Positions 46,612 to 59,810 of a stretch of 64,000 bases of DNA are shown here, one piece after another. The DNA is from Narthecium ossifragum. Taxonomy: Eukaryota; Streptophyta; Magnoliopsida; Dioscoreales; Nartheciaceae. Position numbers and translations under genes: made by a program. The notes below the pieces were generated by a model that saw only the letters and a program-made list of their open reading frames with translations, was not told where the DNA came from and searched no databases. The DNA lies in NCBI GenBank assembly GCA_963920575.1, contig OY986966.1:4174130-4238129 (forward strand), in the 5' to 3' direction. Each line of letters opens with the position of its first letter. Position 1 is the first letter of the stretch.

Positions 46612-49600
46612 ATGGTGAGGTTTTGGCTTGGGATTCGGATAATGGCTTTGTTGCTAGTGGTGTTGCCATTGGTTCTTTGCTCTGGTCTCAACGATGAAGG
46701 TATGCTTAGTTGTCTTGATGGTTTCGGGTGATGTTTTGTTGATTCTTTTTTGGTGATTTGTTGAGTTTTGGATGCAGGGAGAGCTCTGTTGAGATTTAAA
46801 GCTGGAGTGGAGTTTGATCCGTACGGCGCTTTGGCTGGGTGGAATGAAGAGGGCGCCGTCGATGCGTGCTCGTGGTTTGGAGTGGAGTGCTCGGGTGGCA
46901 GAGTCGTATCTTTGTGAGTGATAAGATTCTCCTTGAGCATTCATTCTCGTTTGATCACAAATTCCGTCGTGTTTTTACTGGGATTCAAATCTGTCTAAAA
47001 CGGGATATCTAATGCTGAGAGCCTGAGGTTGATGTCAAAAGCAAATTGAAGGGATTTAACATATCAGAAGAGTATTGTAAAGATATCTGACCATGTTCCA
47101 AATTAGAGTGAAATTGATGCACCTGAAATAATTCCATAACGTGATATCTAGCCAAGAATTTAGGGTGGAGACCATTTGTCTGATTGTTTAGATCAATCGT
47201 GCATTGTGGAAGGTAATGGCACCTATAAGCAGCGGAAAACTTGTAACTTTCGTTCAATGTTTGTGGAATCAAGTCCTGATATTGATGTTGGTATTGGTTG
47301 TTCACCGTTTTTAACCGGTAATGTGGTAAATCTGGCGACCTAGTTGGTTACTTCATATAAAATGTGATATGCTGCCTCCTAGTAATAACATGCTTACAAT
47401 ATGTGGTGTTAATTTTTAATTGAAGTAAATCTGTCAGGAAGCTTTTCTGTAGATTACTGAAAAACATAGATGGATTTTTTAATTGAAGTAATAAAGGATG
47501 CCATATGAGTCCTATGATATATGAACATTGACAGTGTTGTAGCCAATATCAAATAGATCTTTTGGTTTTTGATGTTCTCGTTTTTTTTTGCTTAATGACA
47601 ACCCCCCATTTGTTCAGCTACCTTGCCGATCATTATGCTCCTAGACGACAAAAACTTCAAACAAGATAATGTTAGGAGTCATGAAACCAACAATCTCGTC
47701 AATGAAACTACTGGTTTGAGAGTGTACTCAGCTAGATCATAGTTTAGAATGGTATATCACTATATCTACTCCCACTGAGAAAAGAAAAGAAAAGAACATT
47801 GTAGTTGGTATCATGGATTGCCGTCCCGGTTTGAGAGTGTACTCAGCTAGATCATAGTTTAGAACGGGATGCGTGCTGGACCGGCACGCCCCCGTGCCAT
47901 TCTCGTTTTTCCTCCTCCTCCTCCTCCTCCTACTTCTTCTTCTTCTTGGCACGGTACGGGGGCACACACAGTGCCGGACCGGCACGGAAATCCATGCTTG
48001 GTATACAATCACTTGAGGGGTATTTGTTGTTTGATGATACTACTAGCAAGTAGTTGTGGGGTTCTTGCTCTTTGAAGAATTTACCAGCAAAGTTTTGGTC
48101 AGTGAAGGACAAACATAAAATGTTTTTTCCACTTACCTAGCTAAAATTCTGCTACTTTTAGCATGTTATGATCTTCTCCATACATGTGATATAATGTTAG
48201 AAGACGATTTGTTGTTTACACCTGCATGCAGGGACTTATCTGGCTTAACTTACCTCTATATAGTCCTTAATGTGCTTCATCCTAACATGTCATTTTGACT
48301 TGCTCAATATTATTAAGTCTCTGACTATGAATGAGCTGATTCCGACTTAGTCATGAATTGATAAAGTCATCTTGATAAGTCATTAGAGCTAATGCATGGT
48401 ATTTTTCTTCTTCTATGGGGATTGATATGCTTCTCTTATAATTCATGTTTTTGTTTTTCATTTGTTAGGAACTTGAGTGATCTTCTTCTTAAAGGGACAC
48501 TAGCTCCTGAGCTGGGAAAGCTTCTTCACCTTCAGTATCTGTAAGCAAATCTGTGCTGCCTACTTGATGATAAGATCAAAAGTGACTGCAAGAGTAGCTC
48601 TACTAGTTTATTGACAAGCATTTGATTAGTACGCTATGACATAGTGCGTGGCTTCAGTTAATGCCTAGGGTGAATTCTTATTAGGCTTGTTTATCATGAT
48701 GAGCTTGAATGATGGATTGCGTATATGCTTGTATGCTTGCTCAACTCATAAAATGTTTTTTTTTTTTTATCTTCTTTGATACAAGTTGCAGCTGACTATA
48801 TGCTTTTCTTGCAAAGGAGAATCCTAAATCCTAATACATACATTGTACCCTTCTAGCTTTTATTCCCATGGTTAAATTATTTAGCTGATGCATTTTCACG
48901 AATTTTATGGTATGAAAGTCCTATATCTTAAGTTTGTGGCTATCTCATGCAGCATTAGCGCCATGCATGATTTCAATATATATGTTCAGTTAGTTTCTTA
49001 TTTTGGTTATTATGGTCCTTATTTATCTCATGTCTTGCAGTATTCTGCACAACAATTCCTTCTATGGGACTATACCTGGAGAGATTGCTGGACTGCAGAA
49101 GCTGGAGGTGGTGGACTTGCGAGAAAATGATCTCAGTGGACCTCTTCCTTCAAGCCTCAGCAGCATTTTGTCCTTGGCGATCCTGTGAGAAGTTTTGCAA
49201 ATATGATCCTTATTTTAGTCTCCTTTCTTTCTTAATCAGTGCTAAACTCAATGATTTATTGTTTGCAGCATACTTAAAAACAACAAACTTTTGGATAGCA
49301 TGTCGCCAGAATTCCATGACCTGACTATGCTGTCTGAGCTTCAAGTTGACGAAGACATGTTATCCTTTCACAGGAAATCACATACAAGGTAAGATTTTTT
49401 TAGCTACCAGATCAATATAGCAGCTTTCCTTACTTTATTGGTCTTCTTTATGTATATTTTCACACGAGCCATATTTTTTAAAGTTCCCATTTTTTCATGA
49501 AAACAGTTTAAGCTTCTCAATCATGGAACATATACCGGTTCAAAGTACATATTCTAGTCTGTTAACCACTTGCGTAGATTGCTTTCTTGTGGGGATCAAT

Positions 49601-51994
49601 GAGCTATATAGTGAGCAGTGCGAATCATTGAGGTGTGAAAAACAGATATATAAACAGTTGACTAATATAGGTATCGATTTAATGACCCAATACCAATAAG
49701 TTCTTCCTGTCTAAAACTTTTCTGCTATGATTTATCAAGTGACCGCCTATTGGCACTTTGTGTGCAGGATCAAACCATCATGAACTTTCTTTTATATATA
49801 GAATGGTACATTTATCCTGAGTTATTCTAATACCCTGAGTTGTAATAGCCTCCTGCAGTCTTCACTCAAAACTTTTTAGCTTTCTACTCATACTTCTTTA
49901 TTTGTTCATCCTATTCCATATATTGAAATGATGCAAACTTCAAAGTAGCTCAATTTTTTCTAGTAAAGTCAATTGTCAATAGTTCACTAGCTCAAAAGGA
50001 CGCTAGTTTTAGCTCTCAAATAACAAGTAGATCCTCATCATGACTTAATTAGGAAATTTTACTTTCTCCCTTGTTTCCAATGCGTTTGGGTTATCCATGA
50101 TTCTTTTAAGGTTGCCCATACCTGCGTAATCAGTTAGTAGGGAATAAAGAAATGAATTGAAAAATGATAGTCAGAATCACTCTGTTTCATCACCACATGA
50201 GGGCTATATTCTTGGCATATCTTGTTGAGCCCATAATTTTCATCCATGCTTCTTCCGAATGATGTTGTCTTGATAGACGTTTTAAGATATATAATTGCAT
50301 GTCTTTAAGCCCGACTTTCCTTCCGTGATAGGATTGGTGGAAATGCCGGTGTACGGAGACTTCTGCAAGCAGGCAGCAAAGAGAAAGCCAGACATCATAG
50401 AAACAGAGAGAGCCATGTAAAAGCTTCTGCCTCACCATCACCAACCCCATCCCCATCCCCATCCCCATCCCCATCATCATCAATGTCCCAATCCCCATCC
50501 CCTGTTCCAAAAGTTTTATCGTCACCTTCGCCTCCAATCAATCTACCAGTGGCTTCTCCATCACCTATATCTGTTCCAGAAAAGTCAACCCCTAGTCCTT
50601 CACCACCTTCCACTTCTGTTTTTATCTCCTTGAGTCCTTTAAGTTCAAAAGCAGCAGGAACTGAAGGGAAACACGAAAATTCCTGGGCAATCTACATTTG
50701 GATAATTGGTGGTGCTTTTGTTCTCCTTGCCTTGTCTGCAGCATTTATTCTCTGCTGGAGAACCAACAAGGTCATCACTGTCAGACCTTGGGTGACAGGC
50801 TTAAGTGGGCAACTGCAGAAAGCATTTGTGACAGGTCTGTTCCCATCATCATCACTTAAATTCCTTCTCTATGCAGTTTTCTTCCTTGCTGATTGTGCTC
50901 TATGTAGGCGTACCTAATCTCAAACGATCAGAGCTGGAAGCAGCTTGTGAACAATTTAGCAATGTTGTGGGATCTCTATCAGATTGCTTGTTATACAAGG
51001 GAACGTTATCTTCTGGAGTTGAAATAACAGTTACATCCAGTGTGATAGCCATTTCGAAAGATTGGACAAAGCAATCTGAGTCTCTGTTTCGGGAAAGGGT
51101 AATCTACATCTTTTCTACTGTCCACAGTTCAATAATCCTGTTCTTCTATCTCAAATCTCTGGTTTATTGGCTAATGGTTTCAGATATCAGCATTGTCTAA
51201 AGTAAACCACAAAAACTTCATGAATCTTCTTGGGTATTGTGAGGAAGAGGAGCCTTTCACCCGAATGATGGTGTTTGAGTATGCTCCCTGTGGGACACTT
51301 TTTGAACATTTGCACAGTAAGTATCCATTGTCCTAGATTCCAAGTCATCTAGGTACTTGGCTCTTCAGCCACTAATGTGAATTCTTTGGTTATTGCAGTT
51401 AAAGAAGCTGAGCACTTGGACTGGGCTGCTCGGTTACGAATAATTATGGGAATAGTGTATTGCCTGGATCACATGGACCAGCTCAAGCCTCCAATCATTC
51501 CTAGAAACCTTAATTCAGCTTCTATCTATCTAACTGAAGATTATGCTGCGAAGATCTCAGATCTTGGATTCTGGAATGTTACAAGAGAAGGCGGGTCACT
51601 CGAATGCCTCGATCCCACAGATGCATTGTTGTCCAACCCTGAGAATGTTGTATACAAGTTTGGTATCATATTGCTGGAGATATTATCAGGAAGACTTCCA
51701 TTCTCTAAGGATGATGGTCTGCTAGTGCTATGGGCTTCCAGCTATTTCAGTGGGAAAAGACCACTTAGAGACATGATAGACCCCACATTGACTTCATTTC
51801 AGGAGGAAGATAGTAATGCAATATCCGAGGTAATACGGTCCTGCATTAATCCGGATCCGACAGTGAGGCCAACTATCTCACAAGTTGCCAGCCGATTGAG
51901 AGAGATCACGGGGATCTCGCCAGAGGGGGCAACTCCAAGACTTTCACAATTGTGGTGGGCCGAGCTTGAGATTCTTTCGACTGAAGCCAACTAG
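46612..51994 (+). CDS. LRR receptor-like pseudokinase (MRH1/MALE DISCOVERER type), nine exons
   Basis: Exons: 46612-46699, 46778-46913, 48469-48540, 49041-49184, 49269-49388, 50332-50834, 50908-51098, 51184-51316, 51399-51994; 660 residues. The ATG at 46612 gives a clean signal peptide (IMALLLVVLPLVLCSG); an in-frame upstream ATG-type start at 46501 would bury it. Then come an LRR N-cap (CSWFGVEC), about three LRRs, a Ser/Pro-rich juxtamembrane region (SPSPTPSPSPSPSP), one membrane helix near residues 305-328, and a kinase-like domain. The kinase lacks the usual residues: PRNLNS replaces HRDLxxxN, DLG replaces DFG, and no VAIK lysine is evident. It ends WWAELEILSTEAN, as in MRH1-like proteins. 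Relatives act in root-hair growth and pollen-tube guidance as co-receptors; the role here is inferred. Confidence 0.9.
47713..47997. repeat. Intron 2 direct repeat and GC-rich foldback
   Basis: A 37-bp sequence starting GGTTTGAGAGTGTACTCAGC occurs identically at 47713-47749 and 47828-47864. It is followed by a GC-rich foldback (GCTGGACCGGCACG ... GTGCCGGACCGGCACGG) around CCT and TTC repeats, to about 47997. Confidence 0.75.
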
Positions 51995-52386
51995 AGATGA
52001 AATTGTTGGTATAGTCGATTACTTATTCTTTAATTTTTTGTTGTAATTTTTAGAAAGAATCATTTTCTGCAGCAGATATGTCTGCCTCGGTCTTAGGAGC
52101 GAAAAATGTACAGGATAGGAAGAGAGAGCTTGCTGCTGTGTATAATTGCAGCTTCCTGTAAACAACTCGGGTTTGAAAATGGCTGTGGATAATGTCAGTA
52201 ACGATTCATATACATTGATGGAGAAAGAAGGGAAATTTGTTCTATTTTGCTCTTTTTTTTTATTATACTGTAGAGCAAGACTAAAGCAGCTATTTTTTTC
52301 CCCTGCATTTTGCCCGCATAAGTCTGGGTGACAGTGAGAGGTTCAACTAATCAAATAAGAAAAAAACTGTTATATATATATATATA

Positions 52387-53672
52387 GGGATAATTACTTT
52401 TAAGTCGTCTAAAACTTCTTAAATTACAAACGTATTTTTATAATATTTGGCTTCACGTATGTACTCCTAAAAATATTGAACAAATATAAACTGTACCCCT
52501 CCATTCATATATTTAACTTAACCACAGGATAAAACTAACTCGGACATACTGAATTACTTAATTGCCCTTAATATGAGGGAAAAGTCAAAGCTGGGCTCTT
52601 AAAGGTCTCACGATCACCCTCTCCGTCACCACCGGTGTCGCTACCTCCATACCTCCTCCATTTCTACCAGCTTCACCTTTGATGCCACTGACGCCGCCTC
52701 TCATCAAAGGTCTTTGCTCCTCCTCTAATTCTTCATCTTCTTCTTCTTCTGATTAGATAAGCCCAGGGGGATGGGAACAAAGCAAAATAAAGAAAGTGGA
52801 AAAGGAAATAGAAAACGGAGCAAAAATAAAAAAACAGAGCAGAAACTGATTCGCCTCCTCATCCTCTTCTACTTCTTCTTCGTCGTCGTCTTCTTTTTCT
52901 TCTTCTTCTTGTTCTTCTTCTGATTAGATAAACCCAAGGGGCTCAGAACAAAGCAAAATAAAGAAAGCGGAAAAGAAACAGAAAACAAAGGAGCTTCTCC
53001 TCCTCCTCCTCCTCCTCTAATCCTCCTCCTTCACAAAGAGGAACGCCGAGCACACCACCATGAAGATGGACATGTTGCCGACCCTCCTTCCATGCCGGAA
53101 AACAAGATGCCCGGAAAGGCCATCAAGGACCCCGACGACCTCCGCATCATCTCGTCAAAACTGCGGTGATGAACCAGCCGGTCGCTCGTTGAACGTGATC
53201 GCCGATAGCCTCGACCTCACGTCGATGAGTTGGAACTCATCCTTGCCGGAGTGGGCGAGGAGAAGGCTGCAGAGGAGGAGGCGCAACTGTTGGGAGTGGA
53301 GGGGGGAGAGGGCGGTGAGGCGGGCCGAGGATAGGAGCTCCATGGATGCGAGGCGGCGGAGGGAGCGCTAGCGAGGGCCGTAGGGAGAGGACCTGAGGAT
53401 GGATCGGCTGTAGGTGATGTACTTGTCGGCGAGCAGGGTGGGGTGGTTGACGAAGGTGGTGTCGTGGGTGGAGCTGAGGATGGGCATAAGTGTCTTTTCC
53501 CCTGATGACGTTAACGGCGTTAAAGAATATTCCCTGTTTATTCGTCGGGATGTAAGTTAGGGGCATGATTAATATTTTTTCAATGTTTTTAGAAGTACAT
53601 ACGTGAGGCCAAAGATTGTAGGGGTGTATTTGTAATTTTAGAAGTTTTGGAGGACTCAAAAGTAATTATCCC
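52387..53672. mobile_element. MULE-like element with long terminal inverted repeats, 1286 bp
   Basis: Starts GGGATAATTACTTTTAAGTC and ends with the inverted copy (AATTATCCC). The arms match over roughly 100 bp, including CTCACGTATGTAC/CTTCACGTATGTAC words. Flanks ATATATATA and ATATATATT could be a 9-bp target duplication but lie in a TA repeat. The interior has TTC/CTC repeats, a partial duplication (52737 and 52913 copies of TTCTTCTGATTAGATAA...) and a GC-rich gene-like segment (53040-53490). No transposase is present. Confidence 0.75.
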
Positions 53673-54155
53673 ATATATATTGGCTATGGAGGATGGGGTT
53701 GTTTAAACCCAAGCCAAGATATTAAACTAGAGGTGATAATTCAGGTTCTGGGGTTGGGGTCGGGTCGAGCACCAATATATCGACGCAAATGCCAAACTTG
53801 AGCCCAATTCGTTTAATAAACGGATCAGGTTTGTTAATCCAAACCCAATCTGATTTTAAACGAATCAACCCGACCCGACTAGTGCTAACCCGTTTATTAA
53901 AAGGGTCGGGTCGGGTCAACGTTTATTGAGAGAGTCAAGCTTCTCAACAAGGGCACGAGGGTCTGCAACACGTGAGAGCTCAGGGTCTTAGATCGGAGTC
54001 GTGACACCTCGGGATCCGAGAGCGAACGGTGGAGTTGCAAGGCTCGCGACATGGCGCTCGCCTCCTAGAAGGACATGATTCCCATCTCGCCACCGCGCCG
54101 CCATCCTCCACCACCTCGACGCGGTTCTTGCTCTTCTTGTAGATCCAGCCCTCCA
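53673..54155. other. Repeat-derived intergenic DNA
   Basis: Begins near 53727 with AGGTGATAATTCAGGTTC, matching (17 of 20, inverted) a transposon-like end at 63344-63363. The rest is GC-richer with no supported gene. Confidence 0.4.
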
Positions 54156-54383
54156 CCACCATAATGTTATTGGTAATCAGAGCCCTGAAATCTGGAGATC
54201 TAAGGTATTGGCTAGGAATTGGGAGAAAAAACTGATTTTTCTACTGAATTGGAGGAAAAGAGCAGGGTTCCACCATAATGTTAATGGTAAGCATAGCCCT
54301 GGAATATGGAGATCTAAGGTGTTGGCTAAGAATTGGGAGAAAAAAAGGATTTTTCTCCTGAATTGGAGGAAAAGAGCATGATT
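54156..54383. repeat. 114-bp tandem duplication
   Basis: Two copies starting CCACCATAATGTTA at 54156 and 54270, each containing GGAGATCTAAGGT and GAATTGGAGGAAAAGAGCA, diverged by a few percent. Confidence 0.85.
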
Positions 54384-54602
54384 CGAGCTTAAAGATGTGA
54401 TTTTTAAGGAGAAATGATGCGATGAGATGAGATGAAATGGGTTTCCAAGGCATGGTTTTTGAAGGTTGAAGACGATGGGCAATAGTGGTCGAGAGCGCTA
54501 ACTCTAAGGACCCGTTTGGAATGAGCATAAGTATGCATAAGCCCCATTTATACATCCAAACACTTTATCCACAATCTTATATAATTACTATCAATGCTCG
54601 CA

Positions 54603-55050
54603 TAATTTTTAGGGGGATTTGAAATTTAGTCTTTTAAGTGACCTCTTCTTGTGATTTAGTCCCCTATAATAGTCCTTAAGTGTTTTAGTACCCACCATAG
54701 CAACATAAGACTACAATACCCCTATTCATTCTCATTCTCGTAATTACAGCCACTCTGGCTGCCCGTTTCGTCATTTCCCAAGAATTCGAAAATTATTCCC
54801 AATAAAAGCCCGTCCCTCCCATTTCCAACGCGCACGACCCTTTTTACCCACCATTTCTGCCGTCCCGCCTATTCCGCCGCCGTCGTCCGACCAGTAAAGC
54901 CTAAACTTTTCGATAGACCTTCTTATAGACGACGTGAAAGATCCTACCGTCCGCCTCCAGTCGCAAAAAATCAGTCAAAATGGTGAAAGGGTATGGTTTT
55001 TTTTATTATCATTTTTAGGATTTTTATCATTTTTCCTCCTCCAGCTCTAA
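54603..55050. other. Probable terminal region of a transposon, no gene seen
   Basis: Starts with sequence of the style seen at MULE ends (TTTAGGGGGATTTGAAATTT, then AAGACTACAATACCCC near 54706). I could not find the inverted partner in the window, so the boundary is a guess. Confidence 0.3.
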
Positions 55051-55069
55051 AATGCAACAACAAATGGAG

Positions 55070-56500
55070 ATTTCCAGTAGTTACTTTCCGATTATTGTAC
55101 AAGATTTATTGTTTGGTAATCTAGGGTTATGTCTGGCGTATCTAGGGTTTTTTATCGGATTATATTTGGTAGTAACTTTCCACTTTCAATTCATTGGAAG
55201 TTACTTTCCGATTATTGTACTATATTTATTGTTTGCGAATTTAGGGTTTTTTTTCTAGGGTTTTTTTCGAACTATATTGTAGTTACTTCCTACTTCCAAT
55301 TCATTGAAAGTTACTTCCCAAAAATCCCTTGTTGTCACTTCCCTTGGTGGTTACTTCATATCCTCGTAGTTACTCTTCGACTATTTTGAGATTACTTTTA
55401 AGATGGTAATCTCCTACAAATTTAGGTGGTAATTACTTACCGAATTTAATGGTAGTTACTTTGCAGAGGACAATTGGTAGTTACTTCCCTACTTTAAATG
55501 GTAGTTACTTACCTAATTTAATTGTAGTTACTTCGCAGATTATAGTTGGTAGTTACTTCCCTTACTTCGCAGATGATAACTGGAATGAACTACAATTGAA
55601 ATTGGTAGTTACTTCCCTACTTTAATGGTAGTTACTTACCCAAGTTAATTGTAGTTACTTCGCATATTATAATTGGTAGTTACTTCCCTTACTTCGCAGA
55701 TGATAACTGGAATGAACTACAATTGAAATCGGTAGACACTTTCCTACTTTAATGGTAGTTACTTACCTAATTTAATCATAGTTACTTCGCATATTATAAT
55801 TGGTAGTTACTTCCCTTACTTCGCAGATGATAACTGGAATGAACTACAATGGTAATTGGTAGTTACTTCCCTTAACTATTGTCGTTAGTTGGTAGTTAGT
55901 AACTGTAGTTACTTCCCTACTTTAATGGTAGTTACTTACCCAAGTTAATTGTAGTTACTTCGCATATTCTAGTTGGTAGTTACTTCCCTTACTTCGCAGA
56001 TGATAACTGGAATGAACTACAACTGAAATTGGTAGTTACTTCCCTACTTTAATGGTAGTTACTTACCCAAGTTAATTGTAGTTACTTCGCATATTATAAT
56101 TGGTAGTTACTTCCCTTACTTCGCAGATGATAACTGGAATGAACTACAATTGAAATCGGTAGACACTTCCCTACTTTAATGGTAGTTACTTACCTAATTT
56201 AATCGTAGTTACTTCGCATATTATAATTGGTAGTTACTTCCCTTACTTCGCAGATGATAACTGGAATGAACTACAATGGTAATTGGTAGTTACATCCCTT
56301 AACTATTGTCGTTAATTGGTAGTACATAACTGTGGTTACTTCCCACTATAATTTGTAGTTACTTCCTTGTTATTTGGAACTGACTTCCTTCTTTAATCTG
56401 TAGTTTCTTCCCATTACAATTGCTTGTTATTTCATAGTTAAGTTGGTACTTACTTCCCATTATAATTGTTAGACACTTGCATTTAAAATGTTAGTAATTC
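55070..56500. repeat. GGTAGTTACTTCCC array, upstream block
   Basis: Several dozen copies of GTAGTTACTT with C/T-rich spacers. Between about 55440 and 56340 the copies form a higher-order repeat: the landmark AGATGATAAC occurs at 55571, 55698, 55825, 55998, 56125 and 56252 (steps 127, 127, 173, 127, 127), so a 427-bp block is duplicated. The array ends about 100-150 bp before the Ulp1-like gene start. Confidence 0.95.
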
Positions 56501-57867
56501 TTCCCATGTGCACAGTTATTTTAATTCCATTTCATTCTTGATGCAAGAAAAAAGTTAACCTTGTCCAGTATAGATCAACTGTAACTGCACTCATTACAAT
56601 AATGGCATTCATAAAAGATTCATTCACTGATCTACATTGGCAAATCTTGTCAAAAACTCCATTTTACACCTTGATTGACGCGGTGTACAAAGGAAAATTG
56701 ACAGAGAAGAATGCACGAAAACGTGACAATGATATAGTCTTATTGATCAAACAATATGACTACATCAAAAAGGCATTCAAATTAGGACATCAATACTGCC
56801 AGATGAGAAGCTCAGATGTGAAGCATATCTTTGGGCTACATCATGGCTCCCAGAAATTGGATGTCAATAAGTCCAGCACCCACCAGAAGAAGACAATGTT
56901 ACTGGACAGAATTTTCCGGAATGAAAAGGTTATTACAATGGCTGCTCTGAAGGAAAAAATAGTGAGCACATTCACAAAAGGGGGTGATACAGATGTTCTT
57001 GATAGCATTAAACTGCTCACTATATACATCATGGAGTCCATATTCTTCTGCACCAGTGGAAGAAAAGTGACACGGGCTTATATCAACTATGTCGATGATT
57101 TAGACAACATGAAAAGCTATGACTGGTCAAGTGAAATTTTAAAAACTCTCATTGATTCACTTGAAAAACATCTTAAAAACCCTGCAAGGGTTATTGGCTG
57201 TACAGTCTTGTTGCCAGTAAGTGTATCTACTTTAAATGCTTGATTTCTAATTTTACTTAATTTTCAAAATTAGCTACATTACACATAATCTGAAACATCA
57301 TATTTCCCTTTTTGTGCAGTACTGGTTTTGCGAGCATACAACTGTTGTCAAACAAGATCAAATGGAAAACATGATACCACGATGTGTAAAGTGGTCCATA
57401 CATAACAACGGCAAGAACCTGATAACCTATGACCTATCAGAAATGGATGATGAGAAGGTGAAAACAACAAAATTATGTCCTACACTCAATGAGATAAAAA
57501 TCTATGCATCTTCATTTTTGGATGTGGATTCCGATGAAGAAAATGATACTGAAGAAGAATGTGACGATACCAATGGAGAAAGCAATCCCATCCATGAAGG
57601 TTATCACAGTGAATCAACCCACGGCAATAGTCATACACAATCACAGAATCAAAATGTATGGGTATACCTTCCTTGCAATTTTATTCTCAAAATCAAATTC
57701 AAAAACATTTTTAAAATGTTAACCAATCGTATTTAAAATGCAGGTTGAGTTGGAACAAAATGACATGGACGTTGGAGACAATAACAACAACTCCACCAAG
57801 GTACATAGTTAAAAAATGGTAGCTTATAAATTATATGGTGGACATAACTTTCTAGTTAAACTAGTAG

Positions 57868-57950
57868 TGACGTGGTAGTTACTTTGGTAGTTACTTCCCA
57901 TTATAACTGGTAGTTACTTTCTACTATGGTAGTCACTTCCCTCCGAAAGT
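57868..57950 (+). repeat. GGTAGTTACTT cluster in intron 3 of the Ulp1-like gene
   Basis: Five or so copies in the intron 57801-57996, same orientation as the gene. Confidence 0.9.
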
Positions 57951-59207
57951 AATAGTTCATTTTCATATAAAGGAAGTTTTTATATTTTCATTGAAGATTG
58001 TCGTGAATGAAGATCAGGCAACAGAAGATATGATTAACGACTTGCAGTCTAAAATTGTCTCCCTAGAGAGGGAACTAGCATCTTCAAAAGGAAATTTGGG
58101 ATCAACAAAACAGAATGTCATTGAGCTGGAAGCAGCTAATGCAAAGCTGAATGAAGAATTGGTGCTACTACGTGCTACCACAGCTGAGAGGGATGCCCTC
58201 CTTTTGTACAGTGAAGATTTAAAAAAGGACAGCGACGCAATTCAAGATCAGAACAAAACTCTGCAAAAGGCTAATGCGGAATTAAAATTTCAGATTAATG
58301 AATTGCTCGTGTCCAATGCACAGCTGGAGCGTGAAATGAAGCTCAGCAGGGATGCAGCATACGAGGTCCCACTCTCTGTTGACAGCTCAGATCTAGTAAA
58401 AACCCTTGAAGATGCAAACAATAAAATTAAACAAATAGAAAATGAGATTACAAGGCAGAAGATAAAGGGCAATGATCTCAGTGACAGGTTATCATTGACC
58501 AATCTGCAGAATAGAAAACTAATAGAGGAAAAAGAAGTCATGCAGTGAGAGATTTCAGAACTGAAGGCTCAAATAGATAATCAATTCGAAAGGCATCAAG
58601 AGATCCTTGAGAAAGCTGAAGTGCATGATATTACCCAGAAAAACCAAATGGGAAAAATTACACATGGCCTCGAGATCATTCAATATCAACGTTCAATGGT
58701 GCGAGATATAAAGGAGAAGAAGAGGAAACCATCAAGGAATGATGATTACAAGTACAGTACACCTGAAGAAGTAAAAAGAGTAAAGAAGGTGATATCGGAA
58801 CTTGCAATGCCGAATTTCCAGTTATTGGATTTGGAGAATGAAGATATTGAAGTGCCACCTGCACCTGAGGAACTTACAAAACTCCAAAACAAACAAAAGT
58901 ACAGATGCGGCAAGTACATAAGTGATGAGGCCTTCAATAGAATGAAGACATTGCTTGCAGAGGAAGGATTGCAGTAAATTACATCTCAATTATTTCATAT
59001 TCATTCTATTTCCTACTATCAATATTCAAGCAATTTATCTCACACATGACATTTACTATTACCTGTATTTGAATGAAGTGCACCTATTTGGAGAGACGCG
59101 GATGATCCATTCACATGGATAGACGTCGAGATGATAATCTTCATGATGAAAAACCAGTACATATCAGTGCAGGTATGTAACTGAGATAAGCATTTAATTA
59201 CTTGTCC

Positions 59208-59810
59208 ATAATGTTGGTAGTTACTTCCCCCGAAATAAATTTTAGTTGCTTTCCAACTAAAAGTGTTAGATTCTACAAATTTAGACTGGTGGTTACGTTC
59301 CACTTTAGACTGGTGGATACATTCCACTATTTAACTGGTAGAAACTTCCCACTTTAGACTGGTAGTAACTGCTCACTTTAGACTGGTAGTTACTTCTCAC
59401 TTTAGGGTGGTAGTTACTTCCCTACTTTAGATTGATGGTTACTTCCCACTCCAGATTAGTAGATACTTCCCTACTTTAGACTGGTAGTTACTTCCCACAT
59501 TAGAGTGGTAGTTACTTCTCACTTTACATTGGTTGTAACTTCAACTTTAGGGTGGTAGTTACTTCTCCCTTTAGATTGGTGGTTACTTCAACTTATGATT
59601 GGTAGTTACTTCACAGGTTAGTTACTTCCCACTTGAAATTGGTAGTTACTTCCGACGTAATGTTAGTGGTTATTACCCACTTTAGATTGATACTTTTCAA
59701 TTTAGACTGGTAGTTACTTCTCACTTTAGTTACTCTCCCCATTTTAGAATGGTAGTTACTTCTCACTTTAGATTGGTAGTTACTTCCAATTTATACTACT
59801 AGTTATTTGT
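59208..59810 (+). repeat. GGTAGTTACTTCCCACTTTAG array in intron 5 of the Ulp1-like gene
   Basis: About 25 units of 20-30 bp fill most of the intron 59173-59889, all in gene orientation. The spacer here is typically CACTTTAGATT, different from the CTTACTTCGCAGATG spacer of the upstream block. Confidence 0.95.
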
